DNA of 64,000 nt, from positions 124,001 through 188,000 of the forward strand of contig NZ_BMGS01000008.1 of assembly GCF_014640315.1 (NCBI RefSeq), written 5' to 3'. The number at the start of each line of letters is the position of its first letter. The first letter of the stretch is position 1. Source of the DNA: Hymenobacter glacieicola. GTDB lineage: Bacteria; Bacteroidota; Bacteroidia; Cytophagales; Hymenobacteraceae. This document shows, piece by piece, positions 42,330 to 50,567 of the stretch. A model generated the notes under the pieces. The model made no database searches, was not told the DNA's origin, and saw only the letters and a list, made by a program, of their open reading frames with translations. Made by a program: the position numbers and the translations under genes.

Positions 42330-43283
42330 CTACTGCCCGCGGTTGTAGAGCAAAATGGCTTGCTTGATGTTGTTCTGCTGCTTGCCCCCAATCACCAACG
42401 GCACGATGGCCAGGGGAATGGCGGCGTACATCAGCGGCGAGACGGAAAAGCTGCTGTTGCCACTGAAGCTGGACAGCACCCCGGCCAGCAGCAGGCCCCC
42501 GGCGCCCACGTAGCTCAGCGTGGTGTAGGTCTGGTAGCGGCGGGCGTTGGCCAGGAGCTGCTGCGCCCCCGGATTATCGGTCGTGGCCAGCTGCAGATTG
42601 CGGATGCTCAGGTCCTCAATAGGGCCATTGTCCTTGCTGAAATATTCCTGGCGCACCGTACGGTAGCCACCAAACCCACCGTAGCCGCCGTACGGATAGC
42701 CCATGCCATAGCGGCCCATGCCGTAGGGGCTGTAGCCATAAGGGCTGTTCACGTACTGCTGATTGGTGATGGAGTAAAGGCTGATGCGGCCCACCCGGTC
42801 GCGGCGCAGGGTGCTTTCGCGCTTGGAGCGGCCGGGCAGGGTAGTGCGCACGTAAAAGCCGGTTTCGTCTTCGTAATACCGAACGTCGTTCAGTTCAAAG
42901 CGCTGCTGCCCATCTACCAGCACAAAGGTGCGGCCCAGCAGGGGTTGTTTGAGCTCTACATCGTAGCCGCGGACCACCTGGCCGCTTTTTAGGCCCACGG
43001 CGTAGCGGGTGGTGTTGGCTGGCGGCAGCTGGGCTTGTACCGGCCGCCGCCGAGCAGAGTCGGGAACGGCAGGCGGGGCGGCCAGGGCGCTGGGGGCGCG
43101 CCGGGTGGTATCGGCAACAGTGGCGGGCGCTACCGCGGCCGGGGCGGGGGTAGCGGTGCGGGTGGGTGCCGACGTAGGAGCGGGGGCTCCGGGCAGGGTA
43201 TTCAGCTCCCGCGGCGTTTGTTGGGCCAGACTGGTAGCAGCTACCGCGCAAAGTAGAAACAGGGAGAGAGAACGAAACAGCAT
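42330..43283 (-). CDS. hypothetical exported protein with Pro/Ala linker and C-terminal membrane helices
   Basis: A 317-residue protein. ATG at 43283 opens a signal peptide (MLFRSLSLFLLCAVAATSLAQQ). Residues 25-90 are Ala/Pro/Thr-rich. Residues 95-175 form a beta-rich domain (YAVGLKSGQVVRGYDVELKQPLLGRTFVLVDGQQRFELNDVRYYED) typical of Bacteroidota proteins that read as small SH3-like barrels. Residues about 180-205 are a Gly/Tyr repeat (SPYGYSPYGMGRYGMGYPYGGYGGFGGY). Two hydrophobic helices follow (LSYVGAGGLLLAGVLSSFSG, SPLMYAAIPLAIVPLVIGG). The family is not recognised. It could be an envelope-anchored protein; the Tyr/Gly repeat may be an adhesive or flexible linker. It has its own terminator. 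Confidence 0.7.
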   Translation of the reverse strand: MLFRSLSLFLLCAVAATSLAQQTPRELNTLPGAPAPTSAPTRTATPAPAAVAPATVADTTRRAPSALAAPPAVPDSARRRPVQAQLPPANTTRYAVGLKSGQVVRGYDVELKQPLLGRTFVLVDGQQRFELNDVRYYEDETGFYVRTTLPGRSKRESTLRRDRVGRISLYSITNQQYVNSPYGYSPYGMGRYGMGYPYGGYGGFGGYRTVRQEYFSKDNGPIEDLSIRNLQLATTDNPGAQQLLANARRYQTYTTLSYVGAGGLLLAGVLSSFSGNSSFSVSPLMYAAIPLAIVPLVIGGKQQNNIKQAILLYNRGQ

Positions 43284-43545
43284 ATAGGCTAGTAAAGCGG
43301 AGTGGTCGGGAATAGTAGCTCCGAAGCGTGAGCAGGCCATAAAAAGCTGACCTCCGCGCCGGGTAACGCCCGGATTCTCCAACAGGTAAAACGCCCTGAA
43401 GGTGCCCGGCCTGCTAAGCAAACGAAATAATCCGTTTTGCCCGTATAGCCCGGCTTCGGGCCGCCGCCCAAACGGGACAGCCGCCCGCTGCTACGGTAGA
43501 TTCCGGCCGCCTTGTTTTGGTTGCACGGCGCTGGCCGCCCAGGGA

Positions 43546-43947
43546 CTAGTGCGCCTTGAGCAGCCAGGCCCGGGCCATTTCCGGATTGCCGAAATACTCG
43601 GCCGTTAGGGTATTTTCTTCGGCCAGCGGGGCCAGAATGTTCTGCACGGATATCTGGTTGAACATGTCGGCGGAAAGCACAACGGCCACCAGCCGGTAGC
43701 CCAGCGCCCGGGCCCGCGGCAGAAAACTATCGGCAATCCAGCGCTGGTCGGCGGGCGGAATTACGCGCATAAGCCGGGTATCGGCCAGTACTTTCTCAAC
43801 CCGGTACTGCTGAAGCAGCCGGAGCGTGGCCTCGTGAGCTTCCCGCAGGGGCTCCCCCGCCACGAAACCCTCCCAGATCTGAACCAGCATGGGGCCGGCC
43901 GGGTCAAAATAGATGTGGCAGTAGGAGTTTTCAAAGGCTAGTTCCAT
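43546..43947 (-). CDS. STAS-like protein of a signalling module
   Basis: A 133-residue soluble protein homologous to the STAS-like protein at 24328-24759 (see VLADTRLMRVIPPADQRWI, GYRLVAVVLSADMF and YFGNPEMARAWLL). It begins MELAFENSYCHIYFDPAGPMLVQIWEGFVAG, a beta-strand opening. Proteins of this type read as SpoIIAA/STAS regulators. It follows 28 bases after the stop of a single-domain response regulator on the same strand, with a histidine kinase further upstream, so it is a plausible output or partner of that phosphorelay. There is no obvious phosphorylatable Ser in the STAS position that I can identify with certainty. Confidence 0.65.
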   Translation of the reverse strand: MELAFENSYCHIYFDPAGPMLVQIWEGFVAGEPLREAHEATLRLLQQYRVEKVLADTRLMRVIPPADQRWIADSFLPRARALGYRLVAVVLSADMFNQISVQNILAPLAEENTLTAEYFGNPEMARAWLLKAH

Positions 43948-43975
43948 GCATGCACTAAGCAGGGGTAGTAGAATA

Positions 43976-44386
43976 TTAACGCAAAAGCTTCTCCAGCAGG
44001 TTCATGCTGTCCACCATATCCGGGCTGGTTTCAAAGTCCAGGGGTTTGAGAATATAGCCGCTCACGCCCAAATGCTGGGCATTCAGCCGGTCCACATCCA
44101 TGCCCGAGGTGGTGGTGATGAACACGGGAATAGCCCGTAGCTCAGCATGATGCTGAATTTCCGCCAGAAATTCGTGGCCGTTCATCTTGGGCATGTTCAA
44201 ATCCAGCAGAATCACCTCGGGTAGCGGCCGAATCGGTTCTACCCCATTGGTGCCCAGCAGCAGATCCAGCGCCTCCAACCCATTGAAAGCCGTGTAGAGC
44301 TTGTGCGGGACGCTGAATTTCTCGAAGGCTTTCTGGGCCGTCATTGTATCAAAAAAATCATCTTCAACCAGAAGTACAGAACGCAT
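43976..44386 (-). CDS. single-domain response regulator
   Basis: A 136-residue CheY-type receiver without an output domain. ATG at 44386 (MRSVLLVEDD). The acidic pocket is VEDDFFD, the phospho-acceptor is Asp62 in VILLDLNMPKMNGHEFL, the switch Thr is in PVFITTTSG and the conserved Lys is in GYILKPLDF. The long loop NGVEPIRPLPEV before the Asp strand is typical of the Rcp1-like receivers that pair with bacteriophytochrome-style kinases. It sits between the kinase gene (253-base gap) and the STAS-like gene (28-base gap), all on the minus strand. Confidence 0.94.
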   Translation of the reverse strand: MRSVLLVEDDFFDTMTAQKAFEKFSVPHKLYTAFNGLEALDLLLGTNGVEPIRPLPEVILLDLNMPKMNGHEFLAEIQHHAELRAIPVFITTTSGMDVDRLNAQHLGVSGYILKPLDFETSPDMVDSMNLLEKLLR

Positions 44387-44639
44387 TGGCAGGGTAGTGA
44401 AGTGGTGGAGTGGAGCAGATGGTGAAGCAGTGCGCTGGTAAGTTGGTGAGTTTTGTCGTGGCGAGAGGCGAAGCTCTCCGCCCAAGCCAACGTGCGGCTC
44501 CCGCTATAAGTGACATTCAAGTAACTCCGTGCTGGCAGTAAGGTCCTGTCAGGTTAGCGGGCTGGTCACCGAGAAGAGGACGGGTTGTCTCGCTCACTAG
44601 CCATGCCACGCTTCCTAAACTCAGCATGTTGCTACCTTG

Positions 44640-46133
44640 CTACCTTGCCTGCTTGGGCCAGGTGAAGATGAAGGCGGCCCCTTTGCCTTCCTCAGAGTCA
44701 ATGTGAATGGTGCCTGTCTTCTCTTCGACAATGCGCTTTACGATGCTTAGTCCAATACCGGTGCTCTCCGCCGAATTTCGGTCGCGCAGGGTCTGGAACA
44801 TCAGGAATACCTTCTGGTGGAATTGGGGCGCAATGCCGGGCCCATCATCCTGCACCCGAAACTCATAGCACTCGCCCAGGTCGCGGCAGCTGATGCGCAG
44901 CAAACCGTCGGGGCGGTTGTGGTACTTGGCGGCGTTGCCCATCAGGTTCGTGAACACCTGCTGCAAGCTCAGACGGTCGGTAACAAAGGTGGGCAGGAGG
45001 GTAGGGGTTTCCACCCGGAACGTGGGCGGAATAACCAGCTCCGTGATTTCCTGCACCAGCTGGCTTACTGACACCTCTTCCAGCTTCTGCTCGGTGCGGC
45101 CGGCGCGGGCGTAGGCCAGCAGGCCATTAATCAGGTCTTCGAGGCGGCTGAGCCGGCCTTTTATCATTTCCAGGTACTGGCGCATCTGGGGGCTAAGCTC
45201 CTGGCTGAGTTCATCCTCAATCCATTTTACCACGGTGACTACCCCACGCAGAGGGGCTTTTAAGTCGTGGGAAGCCACGTAGGCAAACTGATCCAGCTCC
45301 CGGTTGCGGTTTTCCAGGGCCGTGAAGCTGGTATCCAGGGTTTGGGTCATGTGGTTAAGCGCCGTGGCCAGGTTGCCCAAACTGTCCTGCTCCTGGTCTG
45401 AGATTTTAACCGTGTAGTCGCCTTGTACTACCTTGTTGGCCAAGGATTCAATGATGCGGATGCGGTGGGCTACCTGCTCGTTGTTGTAGGCCAGCTCGCG
45501 CTGCAACTCCTCGTTGGCGCGTACTTCCCGGGTAATTTTGGTGAACAGCCACAGCACAATAATGGCCGCCAGCACCGCCGATACCACAATGGCAGCGGGA
45601 GTAGTAGTTTCAAAGAAATCCTGGCGCCGCCGCCGCTCCAGCAGCAGCGCTTCTTCCTCCTGGCGCACCCGCTCCAGCAGGGCCCGCACTTGCAGCTGCC
45701 GGTTCCGGTCGCCGCGCACCAGCTCTCGCACCGCTTCACTGCTGGGCGTGCGCTTGGTCCAGTTTCGGAGGTAGGCAATTTCATCCTCTATAGCCAGCTC
45801 CAGCGTATCGAGCCGGCTTTGCTGGTTCAGATTGTCTACGGTAAGCCGCCGCAGCAGCTCGAAGTTGTTGTGGGCTTCGGGCAGGGTCTTGCGGAAGCTG
45901 GTTAGGGCGGCCGTATCGGTCAGCAGCAGGTAGCTGCGGATGTGGCTTTGCGCGTCGCGGATGTTGGAGCGCATGTTGGCCGTGCCCTGTAGCACCTGGT
46001 ACGTATGCTCTACGCGCTGGGTGTAGTAAGCCAGCTGCTGAATACAGTACCAGGAGGCAGCAGAGGTGAGCAGCAGCACGCCCACGGCAATGATAAAGCC
46101 CAGAACAATTTTGGTGTTTAGCTTAAGCCTCAT
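44640..46133 (-). CDS. CHASE3-HAMP sensor histidine kinase
   Basis: A 497-residue membrane kinase. TM1 (about 8-28, IVLGFIIAVGVLLLTSAASWY) is followed by a periplasmic helical CHASE3-type domain (AQSHIRSYLLLTDTAALTSFRKTLPEAHNNF, residues 30-175) and TM2 (about 180-200). A HAMP-like segment (VVQGDYTVKISDQEQDSLGNLATALNHM) leads to the phosphoacceptor helix with His289 in YVASHDLKAPLRGV. The ATP-binding domain has N (NLMGNAAKYHN), G1 (VQDDGPGIAP), F (VFLMFQTLRDR) and G2 (GIGLSIVKRIV) boxes. The sequence around His and the QTLRDR F-box are typical of the bacteriophytochrome-like kinase group. It precedes a single-domain receiver gene, its likely partner. The stimulus is unknown. Confidence 0.94.
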   Translation of the reverse strand: MRLKLNTKIVLGFIIAVGVLLLTSAASWYCIQQLAYYTQRVEHTYQVLQGTANMRSNIRDAQSHIRSYLLLTDTAALTSFRKTLPEAHNNFELLRRLTVDNLNQQSRLDTLELAIEDEIAYLRNWTKRTPSSEAVRELVRGDRNRQLQVRALLERVRQEEEALLLERRRRQDFFETTTPAAIVVSAVLAAIIVLWLFTKITREVRANEELQRELAYNNEQVAHRIRIIESLANKVVQGDYTVKISDQEQDSLGNLATALNHMTQTLDTSFTALENRNRELDQFAYVASHDLKAPLRGVVTVVKWIEDELSQELSPQMRQYLEMIKGRLSRLEDLINGLLAYARAGRTEQKLEEVSVSQLVQEITELVIPPTFRVETPTLLPTFVTDRLSLQQVFTNLMGNAAKYHNRPDGLLRISCRDLGECYEFRVQDDGPGIAPQFHQKVFLMFQTLRDRNSAESTGIGLSIVKRIVEEKTGTIHIDSEEGKGAAFIFTWPKQAR

Positions 46134-46294
46134 AAAGACTACTATCGGCGGAAGGGGTAGGGGCTTGCAAGGTACGGGCTCTGCCGGTACGGGGCACTAG
46201 CTTGCGGCGGGGTGGGCGGGTTCGGTGCGTATCTTCGCGGCGAAAGACTGGCTTACCAGCGGGCCCGTTTTCCGCTCGCCCTTACCCTGCACCC

Positions 46295-47101
46295 ATGCCC
46301 GACCACATTACCAGCCCCCAGAATCCGCGCATCAAAAACCTGCTTAAGCTTCAGCAAAAGTCTTCTGAGCGGCGCGCCCAGGGGCTGACCATTATTGAAG
46401 GCCTGCGGGAGCTGACCATTGCCCACGGAGCGGGGGTAGCAGTGCCCGCGCTGTTTGTGTGCCCGGAACTAGCCGGCGCCGGGCGGCAGCAAGAGCTGCG
46501 GGCGCTGTTCGGGGGCGGGGCCACAGAGTGGTTTGAGGTGTCGAAGACTGTGTTTGAAAAGGTTGCCTACCGCGAAGGTTCCGACGGCGTGCTGGCCCTG
46601 GCCGTGCCCCCGCGCCTGACCCTGGAGGAGCTACCCCTGCCCACCGCGCCCCTGCTGCTAGTGCTGGAGGCGGTGGAAAAACCGGGCAACCTGGGCGCCA
46701 TTCTGCGCACCGCCGACGCGGCCCATGCTACCGCCGTTATCGTCTGCGACCCGCGCACGGACCTGTTCAACCCCAACGCTATTCGCAGCAGCATCGGGTG
46801 TTCCTTCACGGTGCCCACCATTGCCACCACCCGCGACGAGCTGCTGCGCTGGTGCCGCCACCACGGCATCCGGACGTATGCCGCCGCCCTCACTGAGCGG
46901 GCCGTGGCCTACACCACCTGCAACTTCCGGGGCCCCACCGCGCTGGTCATGGGTACGGAGGCCGATGGGCTGACCCCCGACCTGATGCAGGCCTGCGACC
47001 AGACCATTATCATTCCCATGCGCGGCGCCATTGATTCACTGAACGTGAGCACGGCCACGGCCATTCTTACTTTTGAGGCGGTACGGCAACGGGAGGCGTA
47101 A
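46295..47101 (+). CDS. TrmH/SpoU-family RNA 2'-O-methyltransferase
   Basis: A 268-residue SPOUT methyltransferase. ATG at 46295 (MPDHITSPQNPRIKNLLKLQQKS) matches the usual start of this family, while the longer open frame upstream has no family sequence. An RNA-binding N-terminal domain (about 1-95: ITSPQNPRIK, LTIIEGLRELTIAHGAG) precedes the catalytic knot. The knot shows motif 1 (EAVEKPGNLGAILRTADAA), motif 2 (ALVMGTEADGL) and motif 3 (IIPMRGAIDSLNVSTATAI), which bind S-adenosylmethionine and supply Asn/Arg/Ser catalytic residues. The RNA target (rRNA or tRNA) cannot be assigned. Its 3' end overlaps the convergent hypothetical gene by 35 bases. Confidence 0.93.
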   Translation: MPDHITSPQNPRIKNLLKLQQKSSERRAQGLTIIEGLRELTIAHGAGVAVPALFVCPELAGAGRQQELRALFGGGATEWFEVSKTVFEKVAYREGSDGVLALAVPPRLTLEELPLPTAPLLLVLEAVEKPGNLGAILRTADAAHATAVIVCDPRTDLFNPNAIRSSIGCSFTVPTIATTRDELLRWCRHHGIRTYAAALTERAVAYTTCNFRGPTALVMGTEADGLTPDLMQACDQTIIIPMRGAIDSLNVSTATAILTFEAVRQREA

Positions 47102-47633
47102 GGCGGCGGTTGTCCTCTTCCGCAACGGCCCGCAGGTAGGGGGCAAGCATAGCGGGCGTCACCTGTGTGGGTAGCTGCCGGCTGGTCCGGTACTGACGAA
47201 TGGTGTGGTAGAGTTGCTTACGGTTCCAGATGGTGGCCTTCACTAGCCCGAAAGCCGATACGCCCAGCAGGCTGTAGGCTACAGGGGCTACCCAGGGGTC
47301 GTAGTAGTAAGAGCTGTAGTTGGGGGCCACGCCGCCCGTGCGCGGATCGGGGTTGTAGTGCTTGCCCAGCGCACTAACGATGGGCACTGGCGCGCCGGCA
47401 AACTGCATAATCTGGCGGCCGGTTTTCCACTTAGCGTAGTAAAGCCGGATAACTGCTCGGGCTGTGTCGTTGAAGCCGAAGGTTTCCTCGAAACCTAACT
47501 CCGAAAGCCGATACTCATACTGACCGGGTTTGTCCGTCATGGCGGCGGCCATAGTGGCGGCGTCCTGGGCGCGAGCGGCCGTTAGGCTGGTCAGCAAGCT
47601 CAGGGTAACAATAGCGAGTACACGTTTTAGCAC
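47067..47633 (-). CDS. hypothetical exported/membrane protein
   Basis: About 188 residues. A GTG at 47633 begins the signal peptide LKRVLAIVTLSLLTSLTAARAQ; a TTG two codons earlier is also possible. The body includes TDKPGQYEYRLSELGFEETFGFNDTARAVIRLYYAKWKTGRQI, then YNPDPRTGGVAPNYSSYYYDPWVAP and one hydrophobic helix (APVAYSLLGVSAFGLV). The family is not recognised. The helix in mid-protein suggests membrane association after export. The 3' end overlaps the methyltransferase gene by 35 bases in opposite direction, so no terminator separates them. Confidence 0.65.
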   Translation of the reverse strand: MLKRVLAIVTLSLLTSLTAARAQDAATMAAAMTDKPGQYEYRLSELGFEETFGFNDTARAVIRLYYAKWKTGRQIMQFAGAPVPIVSALGKHYNPDPRTGGVAPNYSSYYYDPWVAPVAYSLLGVSAFGLVKATIWNRKQLYHTIRQYRTSRQLPTQVTPAMLAPYLRAVAEEDNRRLTPPVAVPPQK

Positions 47634-47887
47634 TAGCAATTTGGAATAAAGTAATAAGAGTGTTCAGCCAGCTTCCGCACGGATTGCCGAACCAGACTCT
47701 TCCTTCAAAAGTACCAGGCTGCTTGTTGCTGTGCAAAATGGCATGCCGTTCAGAAGGCTACCTATTGGCCAAGCAACGGCATGTGGAATACGCCAACTTA
47801 TAAGCCACAGAAACGGGGTAGGGGCGAGAAATAAAAGAAACTAGAGCAATAGTAGCCAGCTGAGTTTCCGCGCAAGCAAGCCGGCGG

Positions 47888-49018
47888 TTAGTGGCTTTTC
47901 GAGTGCCAGACTAACTCCCCAGCCCGAGCCGTAGCCACTGGGGCCAATTGCTCGTCAAACAGCCAAAAATCAGCCGTGTAACCGGTTTCCAGATACCCTA
48001 GTTGGTCATCGAGGCCCAGCACCCGGGCGGGGTAGAGGGAGGCCATGCGCAGGGCTTCGGCCAGAGGCAGGCCTACGTGCTCTACGCAGTTGCGCACGGC
48101 CTGGGGCAGGGTCAGGGCCGAGCCCGCCAGCGTACCCTGCTCGTCCACGAAATGGTTGTCTTGTCGCCGGAACCGGTAGGCTCCCTGCTGACTTTCCGTT
48201 ACGGCATCCGTAATTAGGAACAGCCGTTCCGCCAGCATCTTTTTACTGATGCGCACGGCGGCAAAACTGCAGTGCACGCCATCGGCAATAATGCTGGCCT
48301 GGGCCGCCGGGTCATCGTACACCGCGCCCACCAGGCCCGGCTCGCGCCCCTGCAGCGCCGACATGGCATTAAACAGATGGGTTGCGGCCGCGAAGCCCCC
48401 GCGAAAACCTTCTGCCGCCTGCGAGTAGGTAGCGTTGGAGTGCCCCGCTGATAACACTACTCCGGCCTCGCGCAGCCGCGCTACTACGGCAGGCGTGGCC
48501 ACCTCCGGGGCAAGAGTCATCATTTTCAACACCCCGCCGGCTACCTCAAGCAGGGCGTCAATCTCCGCTACGGAGGGTGCGTGAATAAACTCCTGCTGGT
48601 GGGCCCCTTTCTTGACGGGGTTGATGTACGGGCCTTCCAGGTGAATGCCCAGCAGGCCCGGCCGCTGCCGCTGAAACTCCCGACCTACTTTCAGAGCGGC
48701 CCGCATCATATCCAGGGAGTTCGTGGGCATGGTGGCCAGCACGCCCGTAGTGCCCTGCTCAAAGGCGTGCTCCGTTAGGGTTTGGAGAGCTTCCAGGCTG
48801 GGCTCCACTGAAAATAGCTGGCCGGCGGCCCCATACACCTGCAAATCCAGCAGCCCCGGCGCCACGTTCAGCCCCAGCCCATCAACCATCGGCACATCAC
48901 TGGGGGCAACAACCTCGGGAACAACGGCTTCAATTCGGCCGTCGGCCACTAGTAGCGCATGATGGTGCAACAACGTAAGACCGGTATGGAGGGTGCAGTT
49001 GCGGAGCAGGTAACGCAC
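47888..49018 (-). CDS. nagA: N-acetylglucosamine-6-phosphate deacetylase
   Basis: A 376-residue amidohydrolase that removes the acetyl group of GlcNAc-6-phosphate in amino-sugar catabolism and cell-wall recycling. Metal and active-site motifs are in order: the HLEGPYINPVKKGAHQ loop (metal Glu), SAGHSNATYSQA (His), ATHLFNAMSALQGREPG (His) and IADGVHCS; the catalytic Asp is in FLITDAV. The C-terminal beta region (YLETGYTADFWLFDEQL) is typical. The start is GTG at 49018 (VRYLLRNCTLHTG), as no ATG aligns with the family's beginning. No nagB or transporter gene is adjacent, so this gene is isolated from a nag operon. Confidence 0.94.
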   Translation of the reverse strand: MRYLLRNCTLHTGLTLLHHHALLVADGRIEAVVPEVVAPSDVPMVDGLGLNVAPGLLDLQVYGAAGQLFSVEPSLEALQTLTEHAFEQGTTGVLATMPTNSLDMMRAALKVGREFQRQRPGLLGIHLEGPYINPVKKGAHQQEFIHAPSVAEIDALLEVAGGVLKMMTLAPEVATPAVVARLREAGVVLSAGHSNATYSQAAEGFRGGFAAATHLFNAMSALQGREPGLVGAVYDDPAAQASIIADGVHCSFAAVRISKKMLAERLFLITDAVTESQQGAYRFRRQDNHFVDEQGTLAGSALTLPQAVRNCVEHVGLPLAEALRMASLYPARVLGLDDQLGYLETGYTADFWLFDEQLAPVATARAGELVWHSKSH

Positions 49019-49327
49019 AAGGAAGGGGAAAATAAGGCCTAAGGGGACGCTAAGTTACGGTAGCCGGCCCGCCCAGGGTGGTTGCGTCGGTTCGTATTCG
49101 TCCGTTCATTGCCGCCCAAACGTCTTGGGCTATACTCATCGGGTTCAGCCACCGAACGGTTTGCCCACCCCAGATTGAGGGCTAGCTCGTACGGCCAACC
49201 CGGTGGTAGTAGGTAGAGCAAACGGCCGCGCGCAACGACTACCCCAACCGGGCGTATGCATAAGCCTGGTTCGGGCTGCCTGCCCGCCCCCGGGTTTGCG
49301 ACCAAAATACTTAAACCCCGTTGTGCC
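49019..49327. other. divergent intergenic region between nagA and acylphosphatase
   Basis: About 310 bases with no convincing gene and no strong hairpin. It must contain the promoters of nagA and the acylphosphatase gene; no clean TTG/TAnnTTTG pair was recognised. Confidence 0.5.
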
Positions 49328-49609
49328 ATGTCAACTGTCGAACACCGTATTTTTCGCATTTCCGGCGTGGTGCAGGGCGTTTTTTACCGCCAAAGCACCC
49401 GCACCGAAGCCCGCCGCCTGGGCCTTGTGGGCTACGCCCGTAACAACGAAGACGGGACGGTAACCATTGAGGCCGAAGGATCCGTTGCCGCCCTCGACGC
49501 GCTGGAAGCATGGTGCCGGCAGGGGCCGCCCGCCGCCCGAGTAGAGCAGGTAACAGTCAGTTCCGGACCCGTGCAAGGTTATCCGGAGTTTGCCATTCAA
49601 CGCTTATAG
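49328..49609 (+). CDS. acyP: acylphosphatase
   Basis: A 93-residue enzyme that hydrolyses acyl phosphates. The signature is complete: [46 protein letters not shown], with the substrate-binding Arg in VFYRQS and the catalytic Asn in [12 protein letters not shown] at 49328 (MSTVEHR) is preferred because it starts the family domain. The final [10 protein letters not shown] replaces the usual G..F.I. ending. The next gene starts three bases after its stop codon, so the two are co-transcribed with a small multidrug resistance transporter. Confidence 0.95.
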   Translation: MSTVEHRIFRISGVVQGVFYRQSTRTEARRLGLVGYARNNEDGTVTIEAEGSVAALDALEAWCRQGPPAARVEQVTVSSGPVQGYPEFAIQRL

Positions 49610-49611
49610 CT

Positions 49612-49944
49612 ATGAAATACTGGGGGTTTCTGTTGCTGGCCATCCTGGCCGAAACGGCGGCTACCACGGCGCTGAAAGCCTCGGCTCAGTTCACAAAGCT
49701 GGGGCCGAGCGTGGTAGTGGTGGTAGGCTATGGAGCCGCTTTCTATTTTCTGAGCCTGACGCTGAAAAGCATTCCAGTAGGCGTTGCCTACGCCGTGTGG
49801 TCGGGTATTGGCATCCTCTTGATTACCCTGGCCGGAGCCGTATTCTACAAGCAGATTCCGGATGCGCCCGCCCTGCTTGGACTTGCGCTGATCTTGGCCG
49901 GCGTTATCATAATCAACCTTTTCTCCAAAACCTCGGCGCACTAG
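49612..49944 (+). CDS. small multidrug resistance (SMR) transporter
   Basis: A 110-residue EmrE/SugE-type antiporter with four membrane helices. ATG at 49612 (MKYWGFLLLAILAETAATTALKASAQF). The essential Glu is in LAETAATTALK at residue 13/14, and the signature GVAYAVWSGIGILLITL is in helix 3. It probably works as a dual-topology dimer exporting cationic compounds or guanidinium. The presence of W-S-G-I is compatible with both the EmrE and the SugE/Gdx branch, and I cannot separate them by eye. It is translationally linked to the acylphosphatase gene by a 2-base gap. Confidence 0.92.
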   Translation: MKYWGFLLLAILAETAATTALKASAQFTKLGPSVVVVVGYGAAFYFLSLTLKSIPVGVAYAVWSGIGILLITLAGAVFYKQIPDAPALLGLALILAGVIIINLFSKTSAH

Positions 49945-50072
49945 CTCTATTGCTCCCTACCACATCGGGCGCCTAGCAGTTCAGCATTACTTATTACTCG
50001 GTACTGGCTAACAGCACAAAGGCGCCGCTTGCGCCGCGCCTTGCTCATTGAATCCGGTAAGTATTCCTCTAG

Positions 50073-50404
50073 CTATTTGTTGGATACCACCTTTTCCAGG
50101 TTTTCCAGCCGCTGCCGCACCTCCCGCACCTCCGCCTCCTGATTGCCCTGCGTGGTCTATACTTTATCGTAACGGTCGGTCTGCCGGTTCATGGCATCCA
50201 GCACGGCCGTCGTCATGTTATTACCAGCGCTTTCCATGCGCGTGAAGCCGTGGTTCATCTCCTGGCGCAAGCCGCCTGCTTCCTGGCGCAGGCCTTGGAG
50301 TTCCTGCTCCATGCTGTTTTGTCGGTTTCCATCTTGTCCAGCGTAATCAGGATGTCGGCTACTACTTCGGGTAAGTCGCGCTTGTTGCGGTTTTCGGAAT
50401 CCAT
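50073..50404 (-). pseudogene. broken coiled-coil protein gene (frameshift plus in-frame stop)
   Basis: Minus-strand relic of a ~110-residue helical protein. The first frame from ATG at 50404 reads MDSENRNKRDLPEVVADILI and TLDKMETDK. The homologous continuation, in another frame, is MEQELQGLRQEAGGLRQEMN and HGFTRMESAGNNMTTAVLDA. After YDKV a TAG stops it, yet the same frame goes on to read TTQGNQEAEVREVRQRLENL and EKVVSNK before a final stop at 50073. Thus one frameshift near 50310-50330 and one nonsense codon separate three coding pieces. The heptad-like Leu/Glu/Gln pattern resembles small coiled-coil proteins common in Hymenobacter-like genomes. Function unknown, presumed lost. Confidence 0.75.
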
Positions 50405-50471
50405 AGGAGGTAGATAGATAGTCAGCTAGCGGAGATACGAACCGGCTTAGCATTCGATGAGGCCCAAAAGC

Positions 50472-50503
50472 AAAAAGGCGCGACCCTGGGGCCGCGCCTT
50501 TTT
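50472..50503 (-). terminator. intrinsic terminator of typA
   Basis: AAAAAGGCGCG / CGCGCCTTTTT hairpin, about 65 bases downstream of the typA stop codon on the minus strand. Confidence 0.88.
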
Positions 50504-50567
50504 ACGTACGTGATTCAACAAATAGCTGCCGTTTTATGCGGCAAGCCATCCGCCAGCATCAACGGGT

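Noticed and set aside
49039-49359. A 106-codon minus-strand frame upstream of the acylphosphatase gene
   Set aside because: It runs into the acylphosphatase gene on the opposite strand and has no protein-like features.
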